The notes beneath the pieces were generated by a model, which was given only the letters and a program-made list of their open reading frames with translations, searched no databases and had not been told where the DNA came from. The translations under genes and the position numbers were made by a program. This document shows, piece by piece, positions 1-8,581 of a stretch of 64,000 nucleotides of DNA (its first letter is position 1; every line of letters begins with the position of its first letter). This DNA is from Octadecabacter algicola. Lineage in GTDB: Bacteria > Pseudomonadota > Alphaproteobacteria > Rhodobacterales > Rhodobacteraceae. The stretch lies in NCBI RefSeq assembly GCF_021532625.1, contig NZ_JAKGAR010000003.1:558001-622000 (forward strand), written 5' to 3'.

Positions 1-2
1 CG

Positions 3-149
3 AAAATGGCGGATCTTAACGGGTTTGGCCAATTCTTGCAGAACCTAAAGAACCAAGGAATGCACCCTTATTTGATGGGGGACTTTCCGACCGAAAGCTC
101 ACCTGTCAACGATCGTCCATCGCGGCGGAAACCCTATCTGGTTAGATAA
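3..149 (+). CDS. C-terminal tail of an unidentified protein (partial)
   Basis: An open frame enters from the left edge and runs 48 codons to a TAA, ending 3 bases before the start of the sulfotransferase gene. The visible tail is polar, with an aromatic Leu-Asn-Gly-Phe-Gly-Gln stretch and a basic C-terminus (RRKPYLVR). No domain can be recognised from so short a piece. The tight spacing suggests it is cotranscribed with the sulfotransferase, so a surface-polysaccharide role is possible, but that is only context. A short free-standing ORF starting at the ATG at position 6 cannot be excluded. Confidence 0.45.
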   Translation, partial: KMADLNGFGQFLQNLKNQGMHPYLMGDFPTESSPVNDRPSRRKPYLVR

Positions 150-152
150 GTT

Positions 153-1574
153 ATGGCTGAGTTTGACTATTTCGTTGTCTTCGCGGAGATGCGCACAGGG
201 TCCAATTTCTTAGAAGCGAACATAAACGCGTTCGAAGGGATTACCTGCCACGGAGAAGTGTTTAACCCGAGCTTTATTGGCTATCCGAATCGCGACAAAG
301 TTCTCGGAGTTTCACAAGAAGATCGGGACACGAATCCAAATGAATTGTTGGATCGGATTAAGGCTGCGGATGGGCTGAACGGTTATCGCTATTTTAACAG
401 TCACGATGATCGTGTGTTCGACACGATGCTGGATGATCCGCGTTGCGCTAAAGTCATCCTGACGCGAAATCCCGTCGAAAGCTACGTAAGCTGGAAAATC
501 GCTAAGGCGACGGGTCAATGGAAGCTCACAGATGTGAAGCGGTTGCGGGAAGATACGATCGAATTTTCCGGACCGGAATTCGAGAACCATGTCGCCAAGA
601 TACAGGCGTTTCAGGTGCGTTTGATGGGAAGATTACAACGGTCCGGCCAAACAGCGTTCTATGTCGACTACGAAGACCTGCAAGATGTCGATGTAATGAA
701 CGGCCTTGCCGCATTTCTCGGATCGAACGCTCGGTTAAGTGCGCTTGATAAGTCGCTGAAAAAGCAAAACCCAAGCCCGATGTCTGACAAGGTCGAAAAC
801 TTTGACGAGATGGGAGAGGCGCTTGCACGGCTCGATCGATTCAATTTAAATCGCACCCCAAATTTTGAACCTCGTCGTGGACCGTCTGTGCCAACATTCG
901 TTTCCGCCTCGATGTCGCCGCTACTTTACTTACCGATACGGTCTGGCCCGGAAAACGCTGTCACTAACTGGTTGGCCGAACTTGATGATGTGAGTCCTGA
1001 TGATCTGATCAGTGGGTTTACGCAGAAATCACTGCGTGACTGGAAACGTCAGCACATCGGTCACCGCAGTTTCACGGTCGTTCGTCATCCCGTTGCACGC
1101 GCTCATGCGGCGTTCTGCAGTAAGATATTACAGACGGGTGAAGGGACCTATGTCGGCATCAGAAAGACCCTGTCGAAGCAATTCAAATTGAAGTTGCCCG
1201 AAGACGCTTCCCAAGCATCCTACACGCCAGCAAACCATAAGACCGCTTTCTTGGGTTTCTTGCGTTTTGTGAAGTCCAACTTGGGAGGACAGACGGCGAT
1301 CCGTGTGGACTCGCACTGGGCAACTCAGGCGAATGCTCTGCAGGGCTTTGCCGAATTTGTGACCCCTGATCTGGTGTTGAGGGAAGATCGTCTGCAAGAT
1401 GACCTGGCCATTCTCGCCGCGCAAATCGGGAAAGAAGTCATGCCTGTGATTGCGGAAACTGATCGGTATTCTGATCAGTTAGCCGGAATGTACGACGCAG
1501 AGGTCGAGACTGCTGTTCAAGAGGTTTACCAGCGCGATTATGACGCTTTCGGGTTTGGGCCCTATTCTTCTTAA
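153..1574 (+). CDS. Two-domain sulfotransferase (Stf0/NodH-like)
   Basis: This is a probable PAPS-dependent sulfotransferase for a glycan or lipid acceptor. The N-terminal half looks like a Stf0-type domain: the motif MRTGSNFLEANINAF near residues 13-27 is the usual 5'-phosphosulfate-binding loop, and LTRNPVESYVS near 103-113 resembles the 3'-phosphate-binding strand. The second half, from about residue 245, carries another sulfotransferase-like signature (VVRHPVARAHAAF, about 309-321) and an acceptor-like region, so the protein appears to be a tandem or composite enzyme of 473 residues, longer than single-domain homologues. Such proteins in Rhodobacterales are often labelled NodH. Its stop overlaps the stop of the convergent ptsN gene by four bases. 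The acceptor is unknown. The family call is firm, the substrate is not. Confidence 0.8.
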   Translation: MAEFDYFVVFAEMRTGSNFLEANINAFEGITCHGEVFNPSFIGYPNRDKVLGVSQEDRDTNPNELLDRIKAADGLNGYRYFNSHDDRVFDTMLDDPRCAKVILTRNPVESYVSWKIAKATGQWKLTDVKRLREDTIEFSGPEFENHVAKIQAFQVRLMGRLQRSGQTAFYVDYEDLQDVDVMNGLAAFLGSNARLSALDKSLKKQNPSPMSDKVENFDEMGEALARLDRFNLNRTPNFEPRRGPSVPTFVSASMSPLLYLPIRSGPENAVTNWLAELDDVSPDDLISGFTQKSLRDWKRQHIGHRSFTVVRHPVARAHAAFCSKILQTGEGTYVGIRKTLSKQFKLKLPEDASQASYTPANHKTAFLGFLRFVKSNLGGQTAIRVDSHWATQANALQGFAEFVTPDLVLREDRLQDDLAILAAQIGKEVMPVIAETDRYSDQLAGMYDAEVETAVQEVYQRDYDAFGFGPYSS

Positions 1575-2035
1575 GCGGCCTGCGCTGTCACTGCTTCCGT
1601 CAGAATTGTATAAATCGTTGATGGGTCTTCGTTCGCTCGCAATTTGGTGCGGATATTCTCATCACGAAGTGTCCGCGAAACAAGAGCGAGTGCTTTCAGG
1701 TGTTCAACGCCGGCATCTTCAGGTGCGAAAAGGGCAAAAGCCAGATCAACAGGTTGGCGATCAACTGAATCGAAGTCGAGCGGCTTCTTGATCCGGACGA
1801 ATAACCCACAGACCTGATCCAGAGCGGGCAGGCGCGCGTGTGGTAGGGCGACACCTTGGCCCACACCAGTGGGGCCAAGGCCTTCGCGTTCGACTAATGC
1901 ATCCACGACCATCGTGTGATTCAGACCAAAACAAGACTCAGCCATGTTTCCGATGTCGTGAAACAGCCGCTTTTTGCTGCTGGCAGCAGCAATCACTTTG
2001 ATGCCTTCGAGAGGAAGGATACCTTGAATGGTCAT
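1571..2035 (-). CDS. ptsN: PTS IIA-like nitrogen regulatory protein PtsN
   Basis: EIIA-Ntr is the terminal phosphoacceptor of the nitrogen phosphotransferase chain PtsP-NPr-PtsN, a cytosolic regulator of potassium, nitrogen and stress responses rather than a sugar importer. The 154-residue length is normal for the family, and the phosphorylated histidine is seen in GVALPHARL (His66 counted from MTIQ). I place the start at MTIQGILP; an upstream ATG would add nine residues and overlap the end region of hpf. It lies directly downstream of hpf in the same orientation, as in many proteobacteria, so the two are probably cotranscribed. No transport (IIB/IIC) domains are present. Confidence 0.9.
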   Translation of the reverse strand: MTIQGILPLEGIKVIAAASSKKRLFHDIGNMAESCFGLNHTMVVDALVEREGLGPTGVGQGVALPHARLPALDQVCGLFVRIKKPLDFDSVDRQPVDLAFALFAPEDAGVEHLKALALVSRTLRDENIRTKLRANEDPSTIYTILTEAVTAQAA

Positions 2036-2062
2036 AATGAATACAAATCGGGCTTTGCCCAA

Positions 2063-2638
2063 TCAGCCTGTGTTACGCGGGTCTATCCAACCGATATTGC
2101 CGTCTTCGCGGCGGTATACCACGTTGACACCGCTATGTCCTTCATTTCGAAAGACCAAGACTGGCGAGTTCGCAATTTCCATTTGCATGACTGCTTCTCC
2201 GACGGAGAGTTCAGGAATCTTCGTTTCCATTTCAGCCACGATCATCGAAGTAACGCCCTCAGGCTCGCTGTCTTCCGACTCGCTATTTGAGGCGAGGATA
2301 TACGACCCTGCGTCCGAAAGTTCAACGGGTTGTGAACGTTCCTTATGGTGGTCCTTCAGGCGTCGTTTGTACCGCCTGAGTTGTTTGTCCATTTTTTCGG
2401 TAGCACTATCAAAAGCCGCATATATTTCAGTAGCATGGCCTTTGGCTTGCGCGGTCAAACCCGTAGAAAGATGGACAACAGTTTCGCAGACATATTCATG
2501 CCCGCTCTTCGAAAAGATGACATTCGCGTCGGTTGGGCGGCCAGCATATTTGCCAACAACTTCCCCGAGTTCAGTCTGCACGTGTGTCTGCAGAGCTTCG
2601 CCGATATCAATATGCTTTCCTGTGATCTGATAGCGCAT
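2063..2638 (-). CDS. hpf: Ribosome hibernation promoting factor, long form
   Basis: Long HPF binds the 30S decoding channel and dimerises ribosomes into inactive 100S particles during starvation. The N-terminal S30AE domain covers about residues 1-100 (MRYQITGKHIDIG...), a charged linker follows, and the C-terminal dimerisation domain is seen in PVLVFRNEGHSGVNVVYRRE. Counting from MRYQ gives 191 residues, normal for the long form. That start is chosen because AAAGGAGATAAG immediately precedes it; an ATG ten codons upstream lacks such a site. The gene sits between lptB and ptsN, where rpoN is found in many proteobacteria, but rpoN is absent here. Confidence 0.92.
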   Translation of the reverse strand: MRYQITGKHIDIGEALQTHVQTELGEVVGKYAGRPTDANVIFSKSGHEYVCETVVHLSTGLTAQAKGHATEIYAAFDSATEKMDKQLRRYKRRLKDHHKERSQPVELSDAGSYILASNSESEDSEPEGVTSMIVAEMETKIPELSVGEAVMQMEIANSPVLVFRNEGHSGVNVVYRREDGNIGWIDPRNTG

Positions 2639-2854
2639 CTTATCTCCTTTATTATTCAACGCATGCAATTCGGGCGCACAAACCGTTAAGGTTTGTTCAG
2701 TTTACGCCTGAAAAGATAGGATTGATGACAGCGTCTTGCGTGTGTGCTGACTGCGCCCATAAGGCGTGATCCGAACCGCGCTGGAAAAGGATTCTGTCAT
2801 CTCTGTTAGTTGGCGACAAAATGGGGGTGTCTGTCAATGGTTTCCATCGGAAGA

Positions 2855-3607
2855 TCACGAAACGCGGAATGAATCTCCGAGATAGACGCGGCGTACATTT
2901 TCGTCCTTTACGACTTCTTCGGCCGTTCCAGACATGAGAATTTGTCCATCATGAAGGATATACGCACGGTCAACGATTTGTAGCGTTTCTTGGACGTTGT
3001 GATCGGTGATCAGGACGCCAATTCCTCGGTTCTTGAGGTCGGCAGTCAGCGCGCGGATCTCAGCGACAGCAATCGGGTCAACCCCAGCAAAAGGTTCATC
3101 AAGCAGTACATATTTCGGATCTGCGGCAAGGCATCGCGCGATCTCGGCACGGCGGCGTTCGCCACCGGACAATGCCAGTGCAGGCGCGCGGCGAAGGTGC
3201 TCGATTGAGAATTCGCTTAAGAGTTCTTCAAGGCGTTCGCGGCGGCGGCGGCGGTCGGGTTCTGAGATCTCAAGAATTGCGAGAATGTTGTCTTCGACGT
3301 TTAGCCCGCGAAAGATGGACATTTCTTGTGGCAAGTAACCGATGCCCAACTTGGCACGCCGATACATTGGCAATGTAGTTACTTCTCGGCCGTCTACGAT
3401 TACCTGCCCGCCTTCGGGGGTCACAAGGCCAGCGATAGAATAAAAACAAGTGGTCTTTCCGGATCCGTTCGGGCCCAACAGGGCGACAACCTCACCCCGG
3501 CCAAGCTCCATGTTAACGTCGCGAATAACCACGCGTTTCCCGTAGCTTTTGCGCAGGTGGCGGACTTGGAGGCCAACGTAGCCATCTGTCACGGTCAAAT
3601 CAGGCAT
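2855..3607 (-). CDS. lptB: LPS export ABC transporter ATPase LptB
   Basis: LptB powers extraction of lipopolysaccharide from the inner membrane as the cytoplasmic ATPase of LptB2FG. The 250-residue protein has Walker A GPNGSGKTT (about 45-53), the Q-loop in YLPQEMSIFRGL, the ABC signature LSGGERRR, and Walker B YVLLDEPFAGVDP with the H-loop in LITDHNVQETL. The QEMSIFRGLNVEDN stretch is characteristic of LptB among ABC ATPases. Its start overlaps the lptA stop by one base, so it is translationally coupled in the order kdsD-lptC-lptA-lptB. A gap of about 215 bases then precedes hpf. The permease partners LptF and LptG are not in this window. Confidence 0.95.
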   Translation of the reverse strand: MPDLTVTDGYVGLQVRHLRKSYGKRVVIRDVNMELGRGEVVALLGPNGSGKTTCFYSIAGLVTPEGGQVIVDGREVTTLPMYRRAKLGIGYLPQEMSIFRGLNVEDNILAILEISEPDRRRRRERLEELLSEFSIEHLRRAPALALSGGERRRAEIARCLAADPKYVLLDEPFAGVDPIAVAEIRALTADLKNRGIGVLITDHNVQETLQIVDRAYILHDGQILMSGTAEEVVKDENVRRVYLGDSFRVS

Positions 3608-4092
3608 CAGTTGCCGCCTTGGTTAAAGATAGTGCGAACGCGTCCTTCCATGCGGGCGGCGCCCGTCGAAAGATCAATGTTCATGCGGTCGGCGGAAATT
3701 GCGCTGGCACCTTGCGTCAAAAGGACATCTCCCGACATGAGCAGTGTTCCTGCATCAAGGTTGTATTCTGCAGTTGCGGATTCTGCGGCTTCGGAGGCTG
3801 TTACTAGGGTAACGCCGCCGCTTGCAGACAGACGGCTTATGTCGCCTGAAGCGTCGTTATAGATAACTTGGACCTGTCCAGCAGAAAGCCGCAAATCGCC
3901 TTGGCCCAAGACTACGTTTCCCGCAAAAACCGCCTCACCGCTGGTCTGGTCAATACTCAGGTTGTCCGCCGTGATTTCTACGGGCGCATTCGGGTCGGCA
4001 TTGACCGCACCGAGATTGATGTTCGTTTGAGAAAAGGCAGCCGATGCTACAATTAGCGCGGCGCAGGTTACAACTGATTGAATGAATTTCAC
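3607..4092 (-). CDS. lptA: LPS transport periplasmic protein LptA
   Basis: LptA forms the periplasmic beta-jellyroll bridge that carries LPS from LptC to the outer-membrane LptD. A Sec signal peptide is visible (MKFIQSVVTCAALIVASAAFSQ), followed by an OstA/LptA-type domain in which APVEITADNLSIDQTSGEAVFAGNV-like beta repeats recur about every 25-30 residues (VEITADN, LRLSAGQ, AISADRM). At 161 residues it is of normal size. It lies between lptC and lptB in one minus-strand operon. The C-terminus (RMEGRVRTIFNQG) matches the usual end of the fold. Confidence 0.9.
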   Translation of the reverse strand: MKFIQSVVTCAALIVASAAFSQTNINLGAVNADPNAPVEITADNLSIDQTSGEAVFAGNVVLGQGDLRLSAGQVQVIYNDASGDISRLSASGGVTLVTASEAAESATAEYNLDAGTLLMSGDVLLTQGASAISADRMNIDLSTGAARMEGRVRTIFNQGGN

Positions 4093-4104
4093 GATAAAAG
4101 AATC

Positions 4105-4695
4105 CTATTGTTGCGGCGTATATATCAGCCGAACGCCGTTTTGGAAAAGCATCACTTGGCTCGTGCTTCCTTCAGGGGTTTCGATGATCAGTTGGCCCGC
4201 AGATAATGACCCAAAAGGCGCAAGCCCTTCGATGTTTCCATCAGATGCAATTCGCCCCGTCGAAAGTTCAGCGATAAAACCGAGCGCTTCCATCTCATAG
4301 CCATTAGACGTTTCTAGATGTGCCAAACCCGTTAGGCGTGCGATGCGTGCATCGTTGTCGATCTCGCCACCGCCGGCACGAATGTCGATATGCGTGCCGT
4401 CTGCCGTTTCAATAGCGGCTTCGATGTTCTCAGCCGAAATGGTGCTACCGTTGGGGCGGGTCGTTCTTGCCGCAAGTTCAATCACGGAACCATCGTCGGC
4501 TACGCCTGACAATTGCGCACCAGAAAGGCGAGGTTCTTGGGCGAGCTGTTCAATTTCGGCGTATGGTATCGCACTGTCTTGTGTGGGCGCACGGGCAAAG
4601 AGGAACACCGTCGACATCAAAGCAAGGGCGGCCAAAGGCAAAGTTATCTTAAGGATGCCGACAAATTGGGAATAAAGATTGTCGTCGTTAACCAT
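4105..4695 (-). CDS. lptC: LPS export protein LptC
   Basis: LptC is the bitopic inner-membrane protein that receives LPS from LptB2FG and passes it to LptA. One membrane segment lies near the N-terminus (about residues 12-30, ILKITLPLAALALMSTVFLF), and the remainder is a periplasmic beta-rich domain with LptA-like strand repeats (IELAARTTRPNGSTISAENIEA in outline). The 196-residue length fits the family. Its start abuts the kdsD stop with no intervening base, which implies coupled translation. LptC is weakly conserved in sequence, so the call rests partly on its place between kdsD and lptA. Confidence 0.88.
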   Translation of the reverse strand: MVNDDNLYSQFVGILKITLPLAALALMSTVFLFARAPTQDSAIPYAEIEQLAQEPRLSGAQLSGVADDGSVIELAARTTRPNGSTISAENIEAAIETADGTHIDIRAGGGEIDNDARIARLTGLAHLETSNGYEMEALGFIAELSTGRIASDGNIEGLAPFGSLSAGQLIIETPEGSTSQVMLFQNGVRLIYTPQQ

Positions 4696-5661
4696 CTACA
4701 CAATGCCAGCGCGCAGGCAGTCGTGAATGTGCAATATGCCTGCCACTCTGTTCGACCCTTCAGGGTCGACGACAAACAGACATGTGATGTTGCTAGTGTT
4801 CATTACATTCACAGCTTCTTCGGCCAAAGCAGCTGTGCCAATGGTGCGGGGGGCTTTGGTCATGACCTTGCCCGCAGTTAGGTCCAGAAGTCCGGCCATG
4901 TTCCGACGCAAATCGCCGTCGGTCACGATGCCTGAAAGATAACCATCGTCATCCAATACGCCAACCACACCGAACCCTTTTTGGCTGATGGTTAGCAATG
5001 TATCGCTCATTGGAGTGTCTTCGCCGACCAATGGAACAGCATCGCCTTTGTGCATAAGGTCGCCGACCCGCGACAGTTGAGCACCCAGTTTGCCGCCAGG
5101 GTGGAATTCACGAAAGTTGTCGGCGCTGAACGCGCGGTGCTGCATGATCGCGACCGACAACGCATCGCCCAACGCAAGTGTCATGGTTGTGGATGTCGTC
5201 GGGACGACGCCAGTTCCACATGCTTCTGGTAGCTTGGGCATCAGCAGTACAATGTCTGATTGTGTCGCAAGAGAGCTTTCCGCTCGGCTAGTGATTCCGA
5301 TCAGCGGAATCCCGAACCGTTGCGTGTAGGCGATGAGATTGGCGAGCTCCGGCGCTTCGCCGGAATTGGAGATCGCCAAGACCACGTCGCCGCGTGTCAC
5401 CATACCTAGGTCGCCATGCGATGCTTCGGCAGGGTGTACGAAATGCGCGGGCGTCCCTGTGCTGGCCAAAGTCGCTGCGATTTTTCGTGCGATGTGGCCG
5501 GACTTGCCGATACCCGAAATGATGATACGGCCTTTTGCGTTCAGGATCAGATCAACTGCGTCGGACAGCGATACTCCCAAAGAATCCGCTAAAGAATTCA
5601 GAGCGTTTGCTTCCTCGCGGATGACGCGGCGAGCGGTATCGATGAATTTAGACTGTGCCAT
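4696..5661 (-). CDS. kdsD: D-arabinose-5-phosphate isomerase (KpsF/GutQ family)
   Basis: The enzyme interconverts ribulose-5-phosphate and arabinose-5-phosphate, the first committed step of KDO synthesis for LPS. The SIS domain occupies about residues 35-180, with IISGIGKSGHIARKIAATLAS and HPAEASHGDLGM as the sugar-phosphate-binding elements. Two CBS repeats follow (about 205-320, including GVLDDDGYLSGIVTDGDLRR). The length of 321 is standard. It follows the RNase D gene with a one-base TAATG overlap and precedes lptC without a gap, so KDO supply and LPS export are encoded together. Confidence 0.92.
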   Translation of the reverse strand: MAQSKFIDTARRVIREEANALNSLADSLGVSLSDAVDLILNAKGRIIISGIGKSGHIARKIAATLASTGTPAHFVHPAEASHGDLGMVTRGDVVLAISNSGEAPELANLIAYTQRFGIPLIGITSRAESSLATQSDIVLLMPKLPEACGTGVVPTTSTTMTLALGDALSVAIMQHRAFSADNFREFHPGGKLGAQLSRVGDLMHKGDAVPLVGEDTPMSDTLLTISQKGFGVVGVLDDDGYLSGIVTDGDLRRNMAGLLDLTAGKVMTKAPRTIGTAALAEEAVNVMNTSNITCLFVVDPEGSNRVAGILHIHDCLRAGIV

Positions 5662-6272
5662 TAGTGTGCAAATATGTCTTGTTCGTGCCAGCCCGCTAAA
5701 TCGAGCTGCGCACGCATTGGAAGGAAGTCAAAGCAGGCTTGCGCCATTTTTGTTCGGCTTTCGCGGGCGAGGCGAATGTTTAGCTCGTCTCTCAGTTTGT
5801 GCAGATACAATACATCCGACGCCGCATAATCAAGCTGGGCTTTTGAGAGCTCGGCAGCGCCCCAATCGCTTTGTTGCTGGAATTTGGAAATATCGACGCG
5901 CAAAAGGTCCTGAAGCAGGTTTCTTAGCCCGTGGCGATCCGTGTAGGTGCGCACAAGCTTGCTGGCAATCTTGGTGCAATAGATTGGTGCTGCCACAGTG
6001 CCAAAGGCATTCGCCATGGCGGCGATATCAAAGCGCCCGTAGTGGAACAGCTTCAGCACATCAGGGTTGGCAAGCATTTTACATAGATTCGGAGCTTGGG
6101 TTTGATTGGCTGCGACCTGAACTAAGTGGCAATCGCCGTCTCCACTGCTCATCTGGATCAAACAAAGTCGGTCACGATGGGGATTCAGTCCCATGGTTTC
6201 GCAATCAATCGCGACAACTGGACCAAGATCGAGACCGTCTGGTAAATCATTTTGATAAAGGTGATTTGTCAT
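5661..6272 (-). CDS. rnd: Ribonuclease D-type 3'-5' exonuclease
   Basis: This is a DEDD-family 3'-5' exoribonuclease implicated in trimming stable RNA 3' ends. The first acidic motif is VAIDCETMGLNP, the second region includes FHYGRFDIAAMANAFG, and the third has LDYAASDVLYLHKLRDEL (Y and D of the DEDDy type). At 203 residues it lacks the C-terminal HRDC domains of E. coli RNase D, which is usual for alphaproteobacterial short forms. It heads the kdsD-lptCAB operon. A tRNA-Leu gene lies divergently just upstream on the same strand side, so transcription through the tRNA is possible but not shown. Confidence 0.85.
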   Translation of the reverse strand: MTNHLYQNDLPDGLDLGPVVAIDCETMGLNPHRDRLCLIQMSSGDGDCHLVQVAANQTQAPNLCKMLANPDVLKLFHYGRFDIAAMANAFGTVAAPIYCTKIASKLVRTYTDRHGLRNLLQDLLRVDISKFQQQSDWGAAELSKAQLDYAASDVLYLHKLRDELNIRLARESRTKMAQACFDFLPMRAQLDLAGWHEQDIFAH

Positions 6273-6312
6273 GCGATCTCTCTAACACGCGCTTGCGTTG
6301 ATGTGGAGAGAA

Positions 6313-6400
6313 TGGTGCCCAGAAGAGGACTCGAACCTCCACGTCCATACAGACACCAGCACCTGAAGCTGGCGCGTCTACCAATTCCGCCATCTGGGCA
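6313..6400 (-). tRNA. tRNA-Leu (anticodon CAG)
   Basis: The minus strand folds as a class II tRNA: acceptor TGCCCAG paired to CTGGGCA with encoded CCA, a D-arm containing GGTAGAC, anticodon stem CCAGC/GCTGG with loop TTCAGGT (anticodon CAG), a long variable arm and T-loop TTCGAGT. The 88-base length with a long variable arm is right for leucine. It decodes CUG. Confidence 0.95.
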
Positions 6401-6589
6401 CAGATAACAGAGGGGCGTTTAAGCCCGTGACGTAGGGCTGTCAACGAGATTCGGGTCGTGATTTCCGCTTGAATGATTTTGATCTGTATTTTCAGCAAAA
6501 TGAAGCGGCAGACTCGTCCAGTTGATCCTTGTTTATCAAGGGGCAGGGCGGTAAATGTGGCGCAACACTAGCTGCAGGAAACTATTAGC

Positions 6590-7567
6590 ATGTCCAAACT
6601 TGTCACCATTTACGGCGGATCCGGATTTCTTGGGCGCTATATTGCGCGACGTTTGGCGAAAGACGGCTGGCGTGTCCGTGTCGCAGTGCGCAGCCCGAAC
6701 GAAGCGATGTTCGTAAAGCCTTATGGTGCGGTTGGTCAGGTTGAGCCGGTTTTCTGCAATATCCGCGATGACGCTTCGGTGGCGTCTGTAATGACAGGTG
6801 CCGATGCGGTCGTGAACTGTGTTGGTGTGCTCGACAACATCGGCAAGAATACATTTGATGCGGTTCACGTCGAAGGCGCTGAGCGTGTTGCGCGCCTTGC
6901 GGCTGCAAATGGCGTTGGCACGATGGTTCATATCTCGGCCATTGGTGCAGATGAGAACAGCGCAAGCGAGTATGGCCGTACCAAAGCACAAGGCGAAGCT
7001 GCAATTCTGCAAAACATGCCAAACGCGATGATTTTGAGGCCCTCCATCATGTTTGGCCATGAAGATGGGTTCTTTAACCGTTTTGCAGGCATGTCACGTT
7101 TCGGTCCGGTCTTACCTGTGATCGGAGCGGAGACAAAGTTTCAGACTGTTTACGTCGATGACGTTGCGGCTGCTGCCGTCATGGGTGTCGATGGACAAGC
7201 GCAGGGCGTTTTTGAACTTGGCGGGCCTGACGTGAATACCTTCCGCGAGCTGATGGGGCAGATGTTGAAAGTCGTGCGTCGCCGTCGTTTGGTTTTGAAT
7301 ATTCCATTCGGGATCGCAAAGATCATGGCGTTCGGATTTAAGGTTGGGCGTTTCTTGTCGCTGGGCCTTGTGCGCGGGCCGATTACTGCGGATCAGGTTG
7401 AAAGCTTGAAGATCGATAATGTTGTGTCCGAGGATGCACAGGGGTTTGACGCCTTGGGAATCACACCGACGGCGCTGGAAGCGATCTTGCCTGACTACTT
7501 GTGGCGGTTCCGCCCGTCTGGTCAGTATGACGCGATAAAAGAGAGCGCTGCGAACCTTAAAGCTTAA
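6590..7567 (+). CDS. NDUFA9-like NAD(P)-binding protein (atypical SDR)
   Basis: An atypical short-chain dehydrogenase of the complex I NDUFA9 family. The Rossmann nucleotide site is GGSGFLGRYIARRL near residues 9-22, followed by ADAVVNCVGVL and HISAIGADENSASEYGRTKAQGE, where the usual YxxxK is present as YGRTK. The NDUFA9-like features are the length (325) and the late segment about a conserved RPSIMFGHEDGFFNRFA. In alphaproteobacteria this protein is thought to associate with or help assemble respiratory complex I, but that is family knowledge and no nuo genes are here. It converges on uppP with a four-base overlap of the stops. Confidence 0.8.
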   Translation: MSKLVTIYGGSGFLGRYIARRLAKDGWRVRVAVRSPNEAMFVKPYGAVGQVEPVFCNIRDDASVASVMTGADAVVNCVGVLDNIGKNTFDAVHVEGAERVARLAAANGVGTMVHISAIGADENSASEYGRTKAQGEAAILQNMPNAMILRPSIMFGHEDGFFNRFAGMSRFGPVLPVIGAETKFQTVYVDDVAAAAVMGVDGQAQGVFELGGPDVNTFRELMGQMLKVVRRRRLVLNIPFGIAKIMAFGFKVGRFLSLGLVRGPITADQVESLKIDNVVSEDAQGFDALGITPTALEAILPDYLWRFRPSGQYDAIKESAANLKA

Positions 7568-8367
7568 GTGTAGGCAATCGTCAGTAAGGCAATTCCAAGA
7601 AGCACGCGATAGATCACGTAAGGCGTGAAGCTTACGGAACGCAGCAAGCGCATCATTAAGCTAAGTGCAAGCAACGCCGCCAAGAATGATAAGATTGCCG
7701 CGATTGCGCCGTCTTTGGCGGCTTGAACGTCCGCGGTTGCGGCAACTTCCACACTCGCCAATGTGCCAGCTGCAATGATGGTGGGAATCGACATCAGCAT
7801 CGACAATTTTGCGCCGTCTTCTCTTTTGAAGCCAAGCCAGCGTGCAGCGGTGATCGTGATCCCAGATCGTGATGTGCCCGGAATCAGTGAGACCGCTTGC
7901 CAGAGTCCCATGATGATCGCGCGGCGTGGGGTCCAATCCGGTGCTTCAAGATCTGTTGAACCTGTCTGGTCTGCCCAATAAAGCACAATCCCAAAGATGA
8001 GCATCGTCCAACCGATAACCGTTATTGAGCGCAGAGCGTCATCCCAGCCCGTCAGTTTCAAGATCAGACCGAAAATCACAACTGGGATCGTAGCGATAGC
8101 CAAACCGAATGCCAAACGTGCACCTTGGGTGTCGATCTTGCCGCGCAAAACACGTGGGACACCAGCAAGCGCCAAGCGCACATCCTGCCAGAAAAACAGG
8201 ATCACGGCGAAAAGTGTACCAACATGTACGGCGACATCGATGACCTGACCTTGGTCCTCCATCCCCGTCAGTTGCGGCAATAGAATAAGGTGTCCAGAGG
8301 AAGACACTGGTAGGAATTCGGTGATTCCTTGGATCAACGCGACAAGCAGGAGCGTGAGGAGTGGCAT
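7564..8367 (-). CDS. uppP: Undecaprenyl-diphosphatase UppP/BacA
   Basis: UppP dephosphorylates undecaprenyl pyrophosphate to recycle the lipid carrier for peptidoglycan and polysaccharide export; it acts in the inner membrane and gives bacitracin tolerance. The two catalytic motifs are clear: GITEFLPVSSSGHLIL near the N-terminus and PGTSRSGITI in the second half. Several hydrophobic segments cover most of the 267 residues. The frame stays open 34 codons further upstream, but the family start is MPLLTLLLVALIQG, which I use. It is divergent from gltD across about 215 bases. Confidence 0.93.
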   Translation of the reverse strand: MPLLTLLLVALIQGITEFLPVSSSGHLILLPQLTGMEDQGQVIDVAVHVGTLFAVILFFWQDVRLALAGVPRVLRGKIDTQGARLAFGLAIATIPVVIFGLILKLTGWDDALRSITVIGWTMLIFGIVLYWADQTGSTDLEAPDWTPRRAIIMGLWQAVSLIPGTSRSGITITAARWLGFKREDGAKLSMLMSIPTIIAAGTLASVEVAATADVQAAKDGAIAAILSFLAALLALSLMMRLLRSVSFTPYVIYRVLLGIALLTIAYT

Positions 8368-8581
8368 AAGAACCTTTGATTCGTTTTCGCCTTTGTAAAT
8401 CACTGGAGTCGCGGGGAAAGAGGATAGATAGAGCCGATTCGGACCTAAAAAACACTGACATGTTGACAAGTCCGCGCTTAGCAGTGCAAATAATTGTCAA
8501 TTAGGTAAACTATACTGACTTTTCTTTCTCGCCGTCGCGCTTTAGAAGAGCAGTTCGAATTTTCGATTTGGAGAATGTCCT

